From Hygrophila difformis (Eukaryota; Streptophyta; Magnoliopsida; Lamiales; Acanthaceae), in the NCBI GenBank assembly GCA_030278955.1, contig JAOANR010000009.1:42110245-42174244 (forward strand): a stretch of 64,000 nucleotides of DNA, read 5' to 3'. Of this stretch, positions 1 to 10,068 are shown piece by piece; position 1 is the first letter of the stretch, and each line of letters starts with the position of its first letter. The translations under genes and the position numbers were made by a program. The notes beneath the pieces were generated by a model. It saw nothing but the letters and a program-made list of their open reading frames with translations. It was not told the DNA's origin and ran no database searches.

Positions 1-2420
1 TCCTGGGCGGCTCTCATCTTCCCCTGGATAATCTTAACTTGTTGAGCCATGTCCTCCACCAGTTGTGTTCCTACCGCCACCGTCTGATCGTTCTCTTCCC
101 AACTCAGTGGACTCCGGCATCTTCGTCCATATAGTGCCTCGAAGGGGGCCATGCCGATGCTCGCATGGTAACTGTTGTTGTAGGAGAACTCGATCAAAGG
201 CAGATGGTGCTCCCAACTTCCCTTAAATTCTAGCACACAGGCCCTCAGCATGTCCTCCAGTGTTTGTATTGTTCGCTCCGTTTGCCCATCCGTCATGGGA
301 TGGAATGCGGTACTCATCTTTATTTGCGTCCCGAGAGCTTCTTGCAGTTTGGTCCAAAACTGAGAGACGAATCTGGTGTCCCTATCCGAGATGATGTCAT
401 GTGGTACCCCGTGCCGGCGTACCACATTGTCTACATATGCCCTTGCTAGTTGGTCCATTGACCAAGTGTCCTTCATCGGGATGAATATGGCGGCCTTCGT
501 TAACCTATCCACGATCACCCAGATCTTATTTATCTCTTTTGGCGATCGTGGTAATCCCGAAACGAAATCCATGGAGATACTATCCCACTTCCAGCTTGGG
601 ATCTCCAATGGTTGCATTAATCCTAAGGGTTTTTGTCGTACTGCCTTGACCTTCTGGCAGGTAAGACACCTTGCAACGAACTAGGCCACCTCTCTCTTCA
701 TGTTCGGCCACCAATAGTTCTTCTTCAAGTCCTTGTATAGTTTGTCCCCTCCGGGGTGAACCGAGTAGGGGGGTATTATGGCCCTCCTCCATCACTTTCT
801 TCTTCAGATCCGCGGATTCCCGTGGTATACACCACCTTTCCCTGAAGCGGATGCTTCCGTCCTTGTGAACCTTGAAATCTATTGCCTTTCCTTCGGCAAT
901 GCTCCTCCTTATTTCTTCCAGCTTCTGGTCACCCGATTGGGCGAGTCGTATCTCTTCGAATATGGTAGGCCCTACTACCATTGCGTTGACGACTTCGGTT
1001 ACTGTTCCGGGATGCACCAGTTCTAGACTTAGTTTCGCCAAATCTCTGTACAATTCGGCCGGTATCACAAGTGAATTCGTGACGTGTTGAGTTTTCCGAC
1101 TCAAAGCGTCTGCCACGACGTTGGCCTTTCCCTCGTGATACGTGACTTCCAGGTCATAGTCCTTGATCAGTTCCAACCATCTCCTCTGCCTCAAATTCAG
1201 CTCCTTCTGTGTGAATATATACTTGAGGCTCTTATGGTCGGTGAACATCCGACACTTTCGCCCATAGAGGTAGTGCCTCCAGATCTTTAAGGCGAACACG
1301 ACCGCGGCCAGCTCCAGGTCGTGCGTTGGATAGTTTTGCTCGTGTGGTTTTAGTTGTCGCGATGCGTACGCTATAACTCTTTGATCTTGCATTAGTACGC
1401 ATCCCAATCCCTCCCGCGAGGCGTCGCTGTACACCTCGAAGTCTCCATCCTCCGATGGTAACGCCAACACCGGCGCTGTGGTAAGTCGTTTCTTCAGCTC
1501 CTGGAATGCGGCTTCACACTCGCTGGTCCAGTCGTACTTCACCCCCTTCTTCAGCAGCTGGGTTAACGGGCGGGCGATTTTCGAGAAGTCCTGGACAAAT
1601 CGCCTGTAGTAGCCCGCCAGTCCAAGGAAACTTCTTATCTCCGTTGGGCTCTTCGGTGGTACCCACTCGGTTACCGCCGAGATCTTCACCGGGTCTACTG
1701 CCACCCCGCTGGCGGATACGATATGCCCAAGGAATGCCACCTCCCTCAGCCAGAAGTCGCATTTGGACAGCTTACCATACAGTTGATTTACTCGGAGGAT
1801 TCTGAGCACTTTATGCAAGTGTTCGGAATGTTCTTCCTCGTCCTTTGAGTAGATCAAGATGTCGTCTATGAACACCACTATGCATTGGTCCAATAGTTCT
1901 CGAAATACGTTGTTCATGAGGTTCATGAACATTGCTGGGGCATTCGTCAGTCCGAATGATAGCACCGTGAACTCGTAGTGTCCATAGCGTGTTCTGAATG
2001 CTGTCTTTGGGATGTCCTTCTCGGCGATTCACCGTTGATGATATCCGGAGCGTAGGTCGATCTTGGAGAACACTGTAGCTCCCTTCAGCTGGTCGAACAA
2101 ATCCTCGATTCTGGGCAACGGGTATTTGTTCTTGATAGTGACTTGATTAAGTCCTCTGTAATCGATGCACAGTCGCAAACTCCCGTCTTTCTTCTTAACG
2201 AACAAGACCGGTGCTCCCCATGGAGATGTACTCGGCCTAATATATCCCTTCCCCAACAATTCCTCGAGTTGCTCCTTTAACTCCTTCATCTCTGGTGGCG
2301 CCATGCGGTAAGGAGCCTTTGAGACAGGTTCCGTTCCCGGGATGAGATCTATGGTGAACTCAAGATCCCTCTCAGGGGGCATGCCGGGAACGTCTTCCGG
2401 GAACACATCCGGGTACTCCT
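1..2420 (-). pseudogene. Broken pol: RT, RNase H and integrase of the Tekay-like element
   Basis: Pol of the Tekay-like element, in several frames. A one-base loss near 2417-2420 separates protease from RT. The RT N-terminal part (motif [11 protein letters not shown]) ends at a stop near 2029 and resumes in frame. The 580-1965 stretch carries the FIDD catalytic motif, the RNase H motif VYSDAS and the connection to integrase. A C run at about 770-776 shifts the frame just after the integrase zinc-finger histidine, and a further in-frame TAG replaces a codon near 683. Downstream, in the correct frame, the integrase core is readable with all three acidic residues (SMDF near 570, ISDRD near 390, DGQTE near 285). 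The C-terminal part continues past base 1. Decayed copy, no longer translatable as one protein. Confidence 0.85.
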
Positions 2421-4181
2421 TACCACCGGAATGTTGTCTATCTCTACTCCTTCAGCCTCGAGGTTATGAACGTAGCATGCATATAACGCGTGGCCCTTCC
2501 GTATTAGGCTACATAACTCGAGGACGTTGACTATCTTGTTAGATTTCTTAGGGGGTTGAGAGTAGAAGATGACTCTTTTCCCTCTACTTTTTGACAGCGT
2601 GATCTTTTGCTTTTGGCACTCGATCACGGCCTTATACCGGGTTAGCCAATCCATTCCTAGTAAGACGTCAAAGTCTCTGACGTTAAACTCTACCAAGTTC
2701 GCGAAAAACTCTACGTTCTTTATTACTACAGGTATTCCATTGTAACGCTTAGAGCATGCTATTACTTCTCCAGAGGGCAGTTGGATACCTAAGCTAATCA
2801 TCTCGCACTTAGGTAGATCTAGTTCAGTTACGACTCTCGAAGATATAATTGAGCAACTAGCTCCGGAATCAAATAAGACTCTAAGTGGAGTACTTAGGAC
2901 ATGGAAAGTACCTGCCATCACGTCACCCTGCGCGGGTATGTCAGCCTGGTTGATCACGTTCAACCTCGCCATCGAACTCCCTTGATTGGCCGGCTGGTTT
3001 TGATTCGGGTTTGCATTTTGTTGCTGGTTCGGTGGGCGCTGGTTCGGATTCGGAGGGGGTCGATACCCCTGGTTGTTGCCGTTTCTACCTCCTTGGTTGA
3101 ACGGCTCGTTAGGTCCAGTGACCAAATCTTCTCTCTTCGTGATGTTCTCGAGTCGGGTTCGACATTCCTCCCTCCGATGGCCCATTCGGCCGCACCGGAA
3201 AGATTCGCCCACTTGAGGACATCTCCTCACCAGGTGCGGCCTGCCACACCTCGGGCACGGCGGCACTCGTCCTCGTTGGTTGATATTTCGACCATTGTTG
3301 TTCTGAACATTCCCGATCGGACCTCGCCGAAAGCTGTCCCCGCCAGTAGTGTTGCCCGTCCTATTGTCCCTGTTCCTTTTGTCTGGTCCTTGCGCCCCTC
3401 GGCTAGATTCCCCAGCAGCCTTCCTTTTGAGCTGTTGCACTCGCGCTACCGCTACCGCCTGATCGTAGACAGATTGCAGGTCACGGTAGTTAACTCCGGT
3501 GATCACCTCCTGAATTGACAAGTTCAATCCCATTTCGAACTTCTGCGCCTTCTCCCCATCCGTAGGTACCATCCTGGGCACAAATCTCACCAACTCCTTA
3601 AACCGTGCATAATATTCTTGCACAGATTTCTCTCCTTGCTTCAGGGATGAGAACTCCTCGTACAGTGCCGCCTTAGTACTCACTGGGTAGAAGCGCTCCC
3701 GGAGTAACTCCATGAACTCGTCCCACGAGTAGGGCTCATCATCCTCTGCCAGCTTTCCCTGGGTAGCCTGCCACCAGTCGTCGGCCTCGCCCCCCAGATA
3801 GTACGAAGCCACGTGAACCTTCTCCCCCTCCGGGCACCTTACCGCCTTCAGCAATTTGTCGAAGGTTCTCAACCATTCCTCCAGCTTAGCGGGGTCCTCC
3901 TCCCCGCCATAGTAAGGAGGTCGGTAGGGGTTCACTGCAGCCAAGTAGTTGATCCTCGCTTCCGGTGGTGGCGCCGTGACAACTCCACCCTGGTTGACGT
4001 AAGCATTACCCAGTGCGATCAGTAGTTCCTCCATGTTCCTCATCTGCCCCTTCGCAGGATTGGGCATCGGGCCTGCTGGGGGCGGTGCTTCCACGTCAGG
4101 TGCCTGCTCGTTGGGTTGCCCTGGCGTGTCGCGGGTGTTGGGGGTGGCAGGGAAGGTCCTTGGTCTTCCTCGGGGTGCCAT
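2349..4181 (-). CDS. Gag-protease ORF of the Tekay-like element
   Basis: 610 codons from ATG at 4181. Residues 1-90 are proline-rich; about 90-245 form the Retrotrans_gag domain (WWQAT, FYPVS, EYYARF). Two CCHC-type knuckles follow: the first is CPRC-GRPH with C309, C312 and C321, and the second has serine at 327 where the first cysteine is expected, with C330, H335 and C340 kept. A Q/N/P-rich linker leads to an aspartic protease with the DSG active site at 438-440 and LGMDWL downstream. The last roughly 22 codons are out-of-frame tail created by the one-base loss before RT. Gag would assemble the particle and protease would mature it. The lost cysteine suggests decay, or at best a single working knuckle. 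Confidence 0.85.
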   Translation of the reverse strand: MAPRGRPRTFPATPNTRDTPGQPNEQAPDVEAPPPAGPMPNPAKGQMRNMEELLIALGNAYVNQGGVVTAPPPEARINYLAAVNPYRPPYYGGEEDPAKLEEWLRTFDKLLKAVRCPEGEKVHVASYYLGGEADDWWQATQGKLAEDDEPYSWDEFMELLRERFYPVSTKAALYEEFSSLKQGEKSVQEYYARFKELVRFVPRMVPTDGEKAQKFEMGLNLSIQEVITGVNYRDLQSVYDQAVAVARVQQLKRKAAGESSRGAQGPDKRNRDNRTGNTTGGDSFRRGPIGNVQNNNGRNINQRGRVPPCPRCGRPHLVRRCPQVGESFRCGRMGHRREECRTRLENITKREDLVTGPNEPFNQGGRNGNNQGYRPPPNPNQRPPNQQQNANPNQNQPANQGSSMARLNVINQADIPAQGDVMAGTFHVLSTPLRVLFDSGASCSIISSRVVTELDLPKCEMISLGIQLPSGEVIACSKRYNGIPVVIKNVEFFANLVEFNVRDFDVLLGMDWLTRYKAVIECQKQKITLSKSRGKRVIFYSQPPKKSNKIVNVLELCSLIRKGHALYACYVHNLEAEGVEIDNIPVVRSTRMCSRKTFPACPLRGILSSP

Positions 4182-4583
4182 CTGTTACAACCATGTGAGC
4201 ACAAGGGAGGGTTAGTGTTCCGGGAGATTCGAGAGATTGTGGGATAAGTGATTTGTTAACTTGGGTGATGCTTGTCAGGAGTTGGTTAGTATTTGTATTT
4301 ATTCATTCAGTCGTTTATGTGGTCTCTTTTTTTTTTATATGTTGAGGCCCTGGGTTTCTAGGGTTTCAGGGTTCAAGGCACTTGTCGATTTATTATGCAG
4401 ATATAGGTATGTTGCTTGTCTGTTGATGTCTTGACAAGATATGAAGATGGTGTAATAAATAGGTGCTTGTGATTTTATTCTTAATAGGAACTTTATTTCG
4501 GTACAAGCGATAAGTAGCAAAATGCTGAAAATAGTCCGGGAAAAATAGAAAAGAGGTCAATAGGAATAGTATGTCGAAAATCC
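4182..4583. other. Spacer between gag and extra ORF of the Tekay-like element
   Basis: Internal leader of the element. I see no further frame or RNA gene; a T run lies near 4327-4338. Confidence 0.6.
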
Positions 4584-5099
4584 CTAAGCCTGGGGAGGGT
4601 AGGTAGTCGGATCCTCCATGGGGTCGTCCTCATCACTTGCATCCTCGATGGTGCCCGCGCCAAGGGGCCCATGGAACACTGGGCTTGCTGGCCACACGGG
4701 GCCAGTAGCGGGAGCGGGATCGACAGCGGCGACTGGAGTCGGAGCGGCGGCAGGATCAGCGACGGGAACAGCTACAGGAGGAGCTCCTTGGCCAACAGGA
4801 CCATGGGGAAACCAGTCGTCCCTCATGAGAGGCAGCTGATACCCTAAGACCCCTGCCTCGGTCTCGATGTCGTCCAGCTGGGCCCGAAGCTCAGTCTCGT
4901 GGGCCTGGAGTTCGTTGATTTGGATTTGGAGTTGGGTCAGATCTTGGTGTCCCGCTTCCCCCAGATTAGCTAGGTGACCTAGGTTGGCCTCCATTTGTTC
5001 TACCCTTAGCCTGAAGTTGTTCACGTTTTGAGGGGTTCCGAGGTAGGCTTCAATCAATCTCATTAATAGGTTGATCATGTTTGCGTTTGGAGCAGCCAT
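4584..5099 (-). CDS. Extra ORF between primer site and gag (coiled coil, acidic tail)
   Basis: 171 codons, ATG at 5099, lying between the primer-binding site (5469) and gag (4181), same strand. Residues about 25-85 have a leucine/glutamine/glutamate heptad look (RVEQMEANLGHL, LQIQINELQ), predicted as a coiled coil. Residues 100-150 are rich in Ala, Pro and Val, and the C-terminus is acidic (EDASDEDDPMEDP). There is no stop or frameshift, unlike pol in the same copy. Additional ORFs are known from some plant LTR elements, but I do not recognise this protein. It could be a separate oligomerising factor or a detached Gag N-terminus. Function unknown. Confidence 0.55.
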   Translation of the reverse strand: MAAPNANMINLLMRLIEAYLGTPQNVNNFRLRVEQMEANLGHLANLGEAGHQDLTQLQIQINELQAHETELRAQLDDIETEAGVLGYQLPLMRDDWFPHGPVGQGAPPVAVPVADPAAAPTPVAAVDPAPATGPVWPASPVFHGPLGAGTIEDASDEDDPMEDPTTYPPQA

Positions 5100-5468
5100 C
5101 TAGTGTTGACACGGTAGGTTAAAGTTAGGGTGTATTTTAGGCAAAGTCAAGATGTGCAAGAATTAAATCTATATGCAATATGCAAGTGCAAGTCCCTTCC
5201 CCATTAAAATTTAATTTATTCGTATGTTTAAAATAAATTGCTAAAGGTTGGGCCTCTATAGTGAGCTGAAAATTTAATATTTTCTTAACTAAACATTGGG
5301 CTAGGTGAAAAAAAATAAATTTTTGGGCTAAATAAAACTAGTGGGTTTTAAAAGTGTTATACTTAAAAATATTACTAGGGTTTTAAAATATTAGTATCAA
5401 AATAATTATAATAATTATATTATTAGCAATACTAATAATAATAATAGCTTCAAAATAAAATTCCGGGC
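5100..5468. other. AT-rich leader next to the primer site
   Basis: Leader of the Tekay-like element between the extra ORF and the primer site; many A/T runs with repeated 'gggct' phrases. No gene seen. Confidence 0.55.
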
Positions 5469-5480
5469 TCTGATACCAAC
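5469..5480 (-). promoter_or_regulatory. Primer-binding site (tRNA-iMet type)
   Basis: The minus strand reads TGGTATCAGAGC three bases after the LTR end, the standard plant initiator-Met tRNA primer site. Confidence 0.85.
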
Positions 5481-5853
5481 TTGTAACACCCCGGAATTGA
5501 TATCCCAGGCCGAGGTGTCACCGCCGCATCTCCATAGCAAAACACGGCTTCCCGAGCTCGCTACGGGAATGCAAGGCTCGTGGGTACGTAAAAGATTTGA
5601 AAACATTTCAATATTTAGTCCGGAATTTAATACTGTTTAAGTCGAAGATACGAAAGTAAAAATCATCAAGTACGGATAAGGTAAATGCGGTAAGAAATAA
5701 TCACGGCCAACACGGCCAAAACCTCGGGTTACGCAGACCCGGTAAAAACAGTGATACGATGTAGAAATTTAAAATGTCCACAAATAATTCCCCCGAAGTG
5801 CATGTGTATGCGTCACTCGACATACTCTGAAAAAGAAAAAATGACAACGGTTG

Positions 5854-5873
5854 TCAGTATAAAAATATACTGA
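5854..5873 (-). promoter_or_regulatory. Conserved LTR hairpin near the primer site, family 1
   Basis: Eight-base arms (TCAGTATA at 5854-5861, complement at 5866-5873) around an AAAA loop, followed by GTAAG on the plus strand. It sits about 370 nt inside the LTR edge, as in families 2 and 3, with compensatory stem changes. A second perfect inverted repeat (GACAAC arms, 5843-5855) overlaps it and could be an alternative fold. Confidence 0.5.
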
Positions 5874-6154
5874 GTAAGCTAATCCCTAACTAACAAATTT
5901 AAGGGGTTACATGTGTTTAGACTAAAGATTACACTATTCATGCATACTAAAAAAAATACATATTTTATTTGCAGCGGAAAACATGATTAAAGGACTTAAT
6001 TTTAAAAGCGAAACTTTAAAGCATAATTTAGATGCATAATTTAAAGACATAATTTTAAAAGAAAAACATGGTAAACACGATTTAAGCATAATTAAACACT
6101 CATACAAGTCTTTTACATTTAATCCCGCAAACTAAGAAGAGGACACCATACCGG

Positions 6155-6345
6155 GAGATCACTAACGAGGCAATCTCAACATAGGAGCACTAACGAGGCA
6201 GTCCAAAACAATGGGAGACCACTAACGAGACAGTCTCAAAAAGATAGTAGGACCACTAACGAGGCGATCCAAAACACAGCGCACGAGATCACTAACGAGG
6301 CAATCTCAGATAGTAAGGAGACCACTAACGAGGCAGTCTCAAAGA
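6155..6345 (-). repeat. Array of six short hairpins in LTR, family 1
   Basis: Six copies of the loop phrase CACTAACGAGGCA spaced about 25-45 bp. Stems differ but stay paired: GAGAT/ATCTC at 6155-6177 and near 6285-6307, GAGAC/GTCTC in the third and sixth copies, and GGA/TCC in copies two and four. Concerted change on both sides suggests structure rather than simple tandem repeat drift. Confidence 0.6.
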
Positions 6346-8035
6346 TAATGATAGCATGAAGATCGGCTCAGCCTAGTGAACGAGATTTTTCAAAAGTTCG
6401 CATTTTCAATGTTATCAAATGATCGATATCGCGTTTCTTAGTTCGAGTTTTCTCAAGTTCGAAAAATCCGACTCGAGGCGGTTTACGCCTTTCTTAAAAA
6501 TTCGTCTTTACACTAAAAATTCTGAAATTTTTACAGTAGTTCTAAAACACACACGCGATTAACTTTCATGTTTTAAGTTTTTGGAAATAAGGTTCCGAAG
6601 TGAGTCAAATTTCGAGTTCTTTGCAAAAGATAATTTCTGTCTCAAAAACTTGTTTCGCCGCAGGTTCGTGCAAGGCCGATTAAAAATTCATTTGAAAACC
6701 AATTGATGCGAAATTTTTACAGTAGGTACAAAACACATTAAGGAACAACTTTTATGTTTTAAGAATTTGGAAATAATGAATTTTAGATGCTCAAAAATCG
6801 ACCACAACGCACTGTACACTCGCGGACTTCGAAGAGGTTTTAAAACAGTTCTGAAATTCGACCATTTGGCATATCAAACGAACATCAAAATTCGTGAAAT
6901 TTTATATGCATAATCTAGACACAATTACCTGCAACTTTTGTTTAGGAATGCAAAGTTGAATCATTGTAAAAATGGGTGAAAAACATGCAATAAGTCGAGT
7001 AAGGTAATCTGTCCACAGTTTAAACGTTCGGTTTGTCACAGAAAGTTTACGGCGTGATTTGGGATAGCAAATCTTAATGTCAACGGCTAAAATTTGGACA
7101 CAAGATAGATTAAAGTGTTACGAACAAAGTCTATGTTGAAAAGTTTTGGTTTGAATTCCCGAAGGTCGAGTTTTAGGCGCGTTTTTGAAATTGGACAAAA
7201 ATAGGGTTTTTGATAACCGATTTTTATTACAAGCCTATATCTCGAGTTTACAACAATAATAAACCACGAAAATTTGTGAGTAAGGTTTTAACTTACTGAT
7301 TTAGAGATTAGGGTAACTGGAACGGGTATCCGGGCATCCTCGGGTCGCGACGAACGGCCAATCCTTCCGATCGCTTTTTGTTCGTTTTCCGGCGTGAAAT
7401 CGTGGCAAAGGAAAAGGGTTAGAATTCGAGTTTTGGAGACTTATGGACGGATGGAACACTGTATTAAGACTTACAAGGTTCTATGAGGCAGTGGCTCCGT
7501 CTCGTTTGCCACGTCGTCGCCGGAATGTTCGCCGGAAAGTGTCGTCGGAGGAGTTTTGGCTTGGGGAGGAGGTTGGGAGTGTCTAGGGTTTTGGATTCTG
7601 AAAAACTAAGGGGAGGGCGGCCATCACAGCCCCCTATGACCTTCCCCATTGCCTTGATCCGCTTCCCCTCGATAGGGGACGGATTTTTGGCAAGAAAATC
7701 GCCATAGAAGGAAAGATTACACCTTCAGCTCCTCTGGCGCGGTGGTGGCGCGCCCTTAAGCCTTTGTCCGCGCGGAGTGCACGCGTCGACTCCTCGGACG
7801 CATCTCCGAGACTCGCGCAGTGGTCGCGCGCGCACGCGGGGGGTGCGCGCGGCTCCTGAACCGGCCGGGTTGGGCGGTTCGGGTGGTCCGTCGGGTCTTT
7901 TCTCCTTTTCTCGATCGGGTTTCTATCCTTCGCGCTCTTGGTTCGGCTTTTCGGGTCATTTCCGACTCGAAATTGTCATGTGGATTTAATTACGAATTCG
8001 ATCTAACTCCCGTAGGATAATTCGTCTACTTAAAT

Positions 8036-8235
8036 TAGTCCCGTTTCTCCTTAATGATTTTCCTGACGTTGTGTTTCGGTTTCGTCGGGTTTAACGTTGA
8101 ATGTTTTCGGTTATGTTTTTATTTTGTGATTATTTCATGACTGAACTTAGAATTTAGATTCCCAAGCTGCCTACGTACCCTATGAAGGGATCAAGTCATG
8201 ACGTAGTTCAAAACAATTTGAATTTGTTTTCTCTG
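8036..8235 (-). mobile_element. 3' internal end of a second Tekay-like element
   Basis: Matches the internal region of the 49507-58263 elements, including the phrase near 8168-8212 shared with 52084-52130. It lies on the outer side of LTR 5484-8035, so that LTR once acted as the 3' LTR of another copy. Homology stops near 8230-8240 where LINE sequence begins. Confidence 0.6.
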
Positions 8236-8237
8236 GT

Positions 8238-10068
8238 GTTACAATAATAATGTTGACGAGCTTGGTGGGAAGCCCCATCTCAAGTAAACAGAGTTCCAAG
8301 AAATCCCAATCAACATTATCATAGGCTTTTTCAAGGTCAACCTTCAGAAGGAAATCCTGCGACCGGCGATTTTTATTTTGAAAGGAGGAAACAACCTCCT
8401 GAAGAACAAGAGCATTACCAGAGGTGCCTCGGCCTGGAAGAAAAGCCGATTGGAAAGGGCCAATATAATGTTGGAGCAGAGGGCGCTGCCGATTGACGAG
8501 CACTTTAGTGAGAACCTTGTAACATACATTACAAAGGCTAATAGGCCTGTATTGTCAAATATCTCTCGGAACCTCAATTTTCGGTATCAAGCAAATATGA
8601 GTAGCAGCAATGGTGGTGTCAAATTTGCCTAAAGAGAAAGACTCTCGGACAAAAGAGTGGACTGATGTACCGACGGAATCCCAATATTTTTTGTAGAACA
8701 TCGCCGGGAATCCATCAGACCCAGGGGCAGAGAGACCGCGCATCTTCATAGCTGCATTATACACTTCATCAACCTCCACCTCCCTATCCAATTCACCCGC
8801 CATCTCCATGCAAGGCAAAGGTGCCAAGGACAGTTGCCCAGCCTGGGGCCGGCTGGTGTGGCCGAATAGCCACCCGAAGTGGCCTCTCACATGATCCTGG
8901 AGTGCATGATCATCAGTAATCCAATTGCCATCAACCTCTAGCCCTTGGATTTTATTTCTCTGTCGACGAATAAGGGTTTGAGTGTGGAAATACTTCGTGT
9001 TACGATCACCTAACTTTACCCATTTGTCGCGGGATTTCTGATATCACAGAATTTCCTCTTGTTGAAGTACCTCATCAACTCTATCTCCAACAGCCGAGCC
9101 CGAGTAGAATCCACCATAAGTAAATAGCGACGAACTCCGTCAAGCCTCTTGAGCAGCCTGTGTTTCCTCAAAGGAATGTTACCAAAGGTTTGGTGATTAA
9201 AATGAGTAGACGACTCTTTGACCTGTCCCAGTTTGTCAAGGAGAGACCCTTAATTCCAATGCCATGCCGAATCCACAATATGATCGTAAGAAGGATGAGA
9301 AGTCCAATCATACTCCCATCTAAATGGCCGATGCACCCGTCTCTATACACTGTTCACGCAGCGCAGAATAATAGCATTATGGTCTGATGCCCGACGTGGT
9401 AACACCTCCACCATGCCACAAGGAAACTGAGAAATCTATGTAGCATTGGCAACCGCTCGATCCAACCGTTTCCTGGCTAGTCGACCCCCAGTAGTGTTTC
9501 TTTGCCACGTAAATAAATCCCCAAAGGTAAAGACCGTATCAAGTTGGCAATCATGCAACATCTGTCTGAATAACTCACATTGACGAGCTGAGGTATCCAT
9601 GCCAAATGCTTCCGAAGAGGATATAACCTCATTCCAATCACCAAGAGCGAGCCAAGGTCCCTGTAAGGATGCGTGGACCTGTCGCATAGTGCCCCAATCC
9701 AGGATACGCCCATGCGAAGTAGGGCTAGCATAAACAACCGAGAAGGACCAGGCCGCGCTCCCTACGGAAACCTGGACCGTGATGATGTGGCCAAAATTAC
9801 TACATACACGAAGATTGTATGGTAGTCCGCATTGTCGAAGGATCCATAACCCTCCTGACCGACCAACACATTCCCAAATAGCAACCGCCTCATATCCAAT
9901 TCTATAGAAGAAAACACGCAACTTCTCAAATAGTCCTTGTGGTTCAATGATGATAAAAACCTAAGGTTTATAATGTCGAAGAACATCGTTGACATGGCAT
10001 TGGGTATTCCTATTCATGGCGCCACGGACATTCCATGAAAGGATTGAGAAATTATTGAACTCGATCAT
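8238..10068 (-). pseudogene. LINE ORF2: endonuclease and N-terminal reverse transcriptase
   Basis: ORF2 opens with ATG at 10068 (MIEFNNFSILSWNVRG), the usual start of an exonuclease-endonuclease-phosphatase domain. A stop follows after about 36 codons, and the frame resumes. 9436-9921 carries the endonuclease core (VVYASPT, LALGDWNEV, RLDRAVAN). The linker at 9100-9430 is shifted and stopped. RT blocks follow: 8555-8890 has PGSDGFPAMFYKKYW, and 8180-8503 has FLPGRGTSGNALVLQE and KVDLEKAYDNVDW. The YADD-containing palm is missing because the element ends here. The enzyme would nick target DNA and prime cDNA; this copy is dead. Confidence 0.85.

Larger units (their letters stand above)
1..8035 (-). 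mobile_element. Tekay-like Ty3/gypsy element, 5' LTR to integrase, defective
   Basis: Read on the minus strand, the order is 5' LTR (8035 to 5484), tRNA-iMet type primer site, an extra ORF, gag-protease, reverse transcriptase, RNase H and integrase, running off the left edge of the window. Domain order PR-RT-RH-IN places it in Ty3/gypsy. The RT and RNase H wording and the LTR ends (TGTAATACCC/CACCCCGG type in sister copies) suggest the Tekay/Del chromovirus lineage, but any chromodomain lies outside the window, so the lineage is an inference. The pol frame is broken by at least two frameshifts and two stops, so this copy cannot be autonomous. Confidence 0.85.
5484..8035 (-). repeat. 5' LTR of the Tekay-like element (family 1)
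   Basis: The left edge is sharp: TGTAACACCCCGG directly beside the primer site. The right edge is set by homology, because from about 8036 the sequence matches the internal 3' end of sister elements (a degenerate 'ctccttaa' polypurine complement near 8046). No clean TTACA end remains. The LTR holds a hairpin at 5854-5873, a hairpin array at 6155-6345, and GC-rich U3 sequence at 7740-7960. The same LTR is therefore joined to element sequence on both sides, as in a tandem. Confidence 0.7.

Noticed and set aside
34..216. 60-codon minus-strand frame at the window edge
   Set aside because: Shadow of the integrase, which is readable in another frame of the same strand.
6155..6345. CRISPR-like regularly spaced repeats
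   Set aside because: Plant nuclear LTR context, repeats only about 13-23 bp with irregular spacers and no cas genes.
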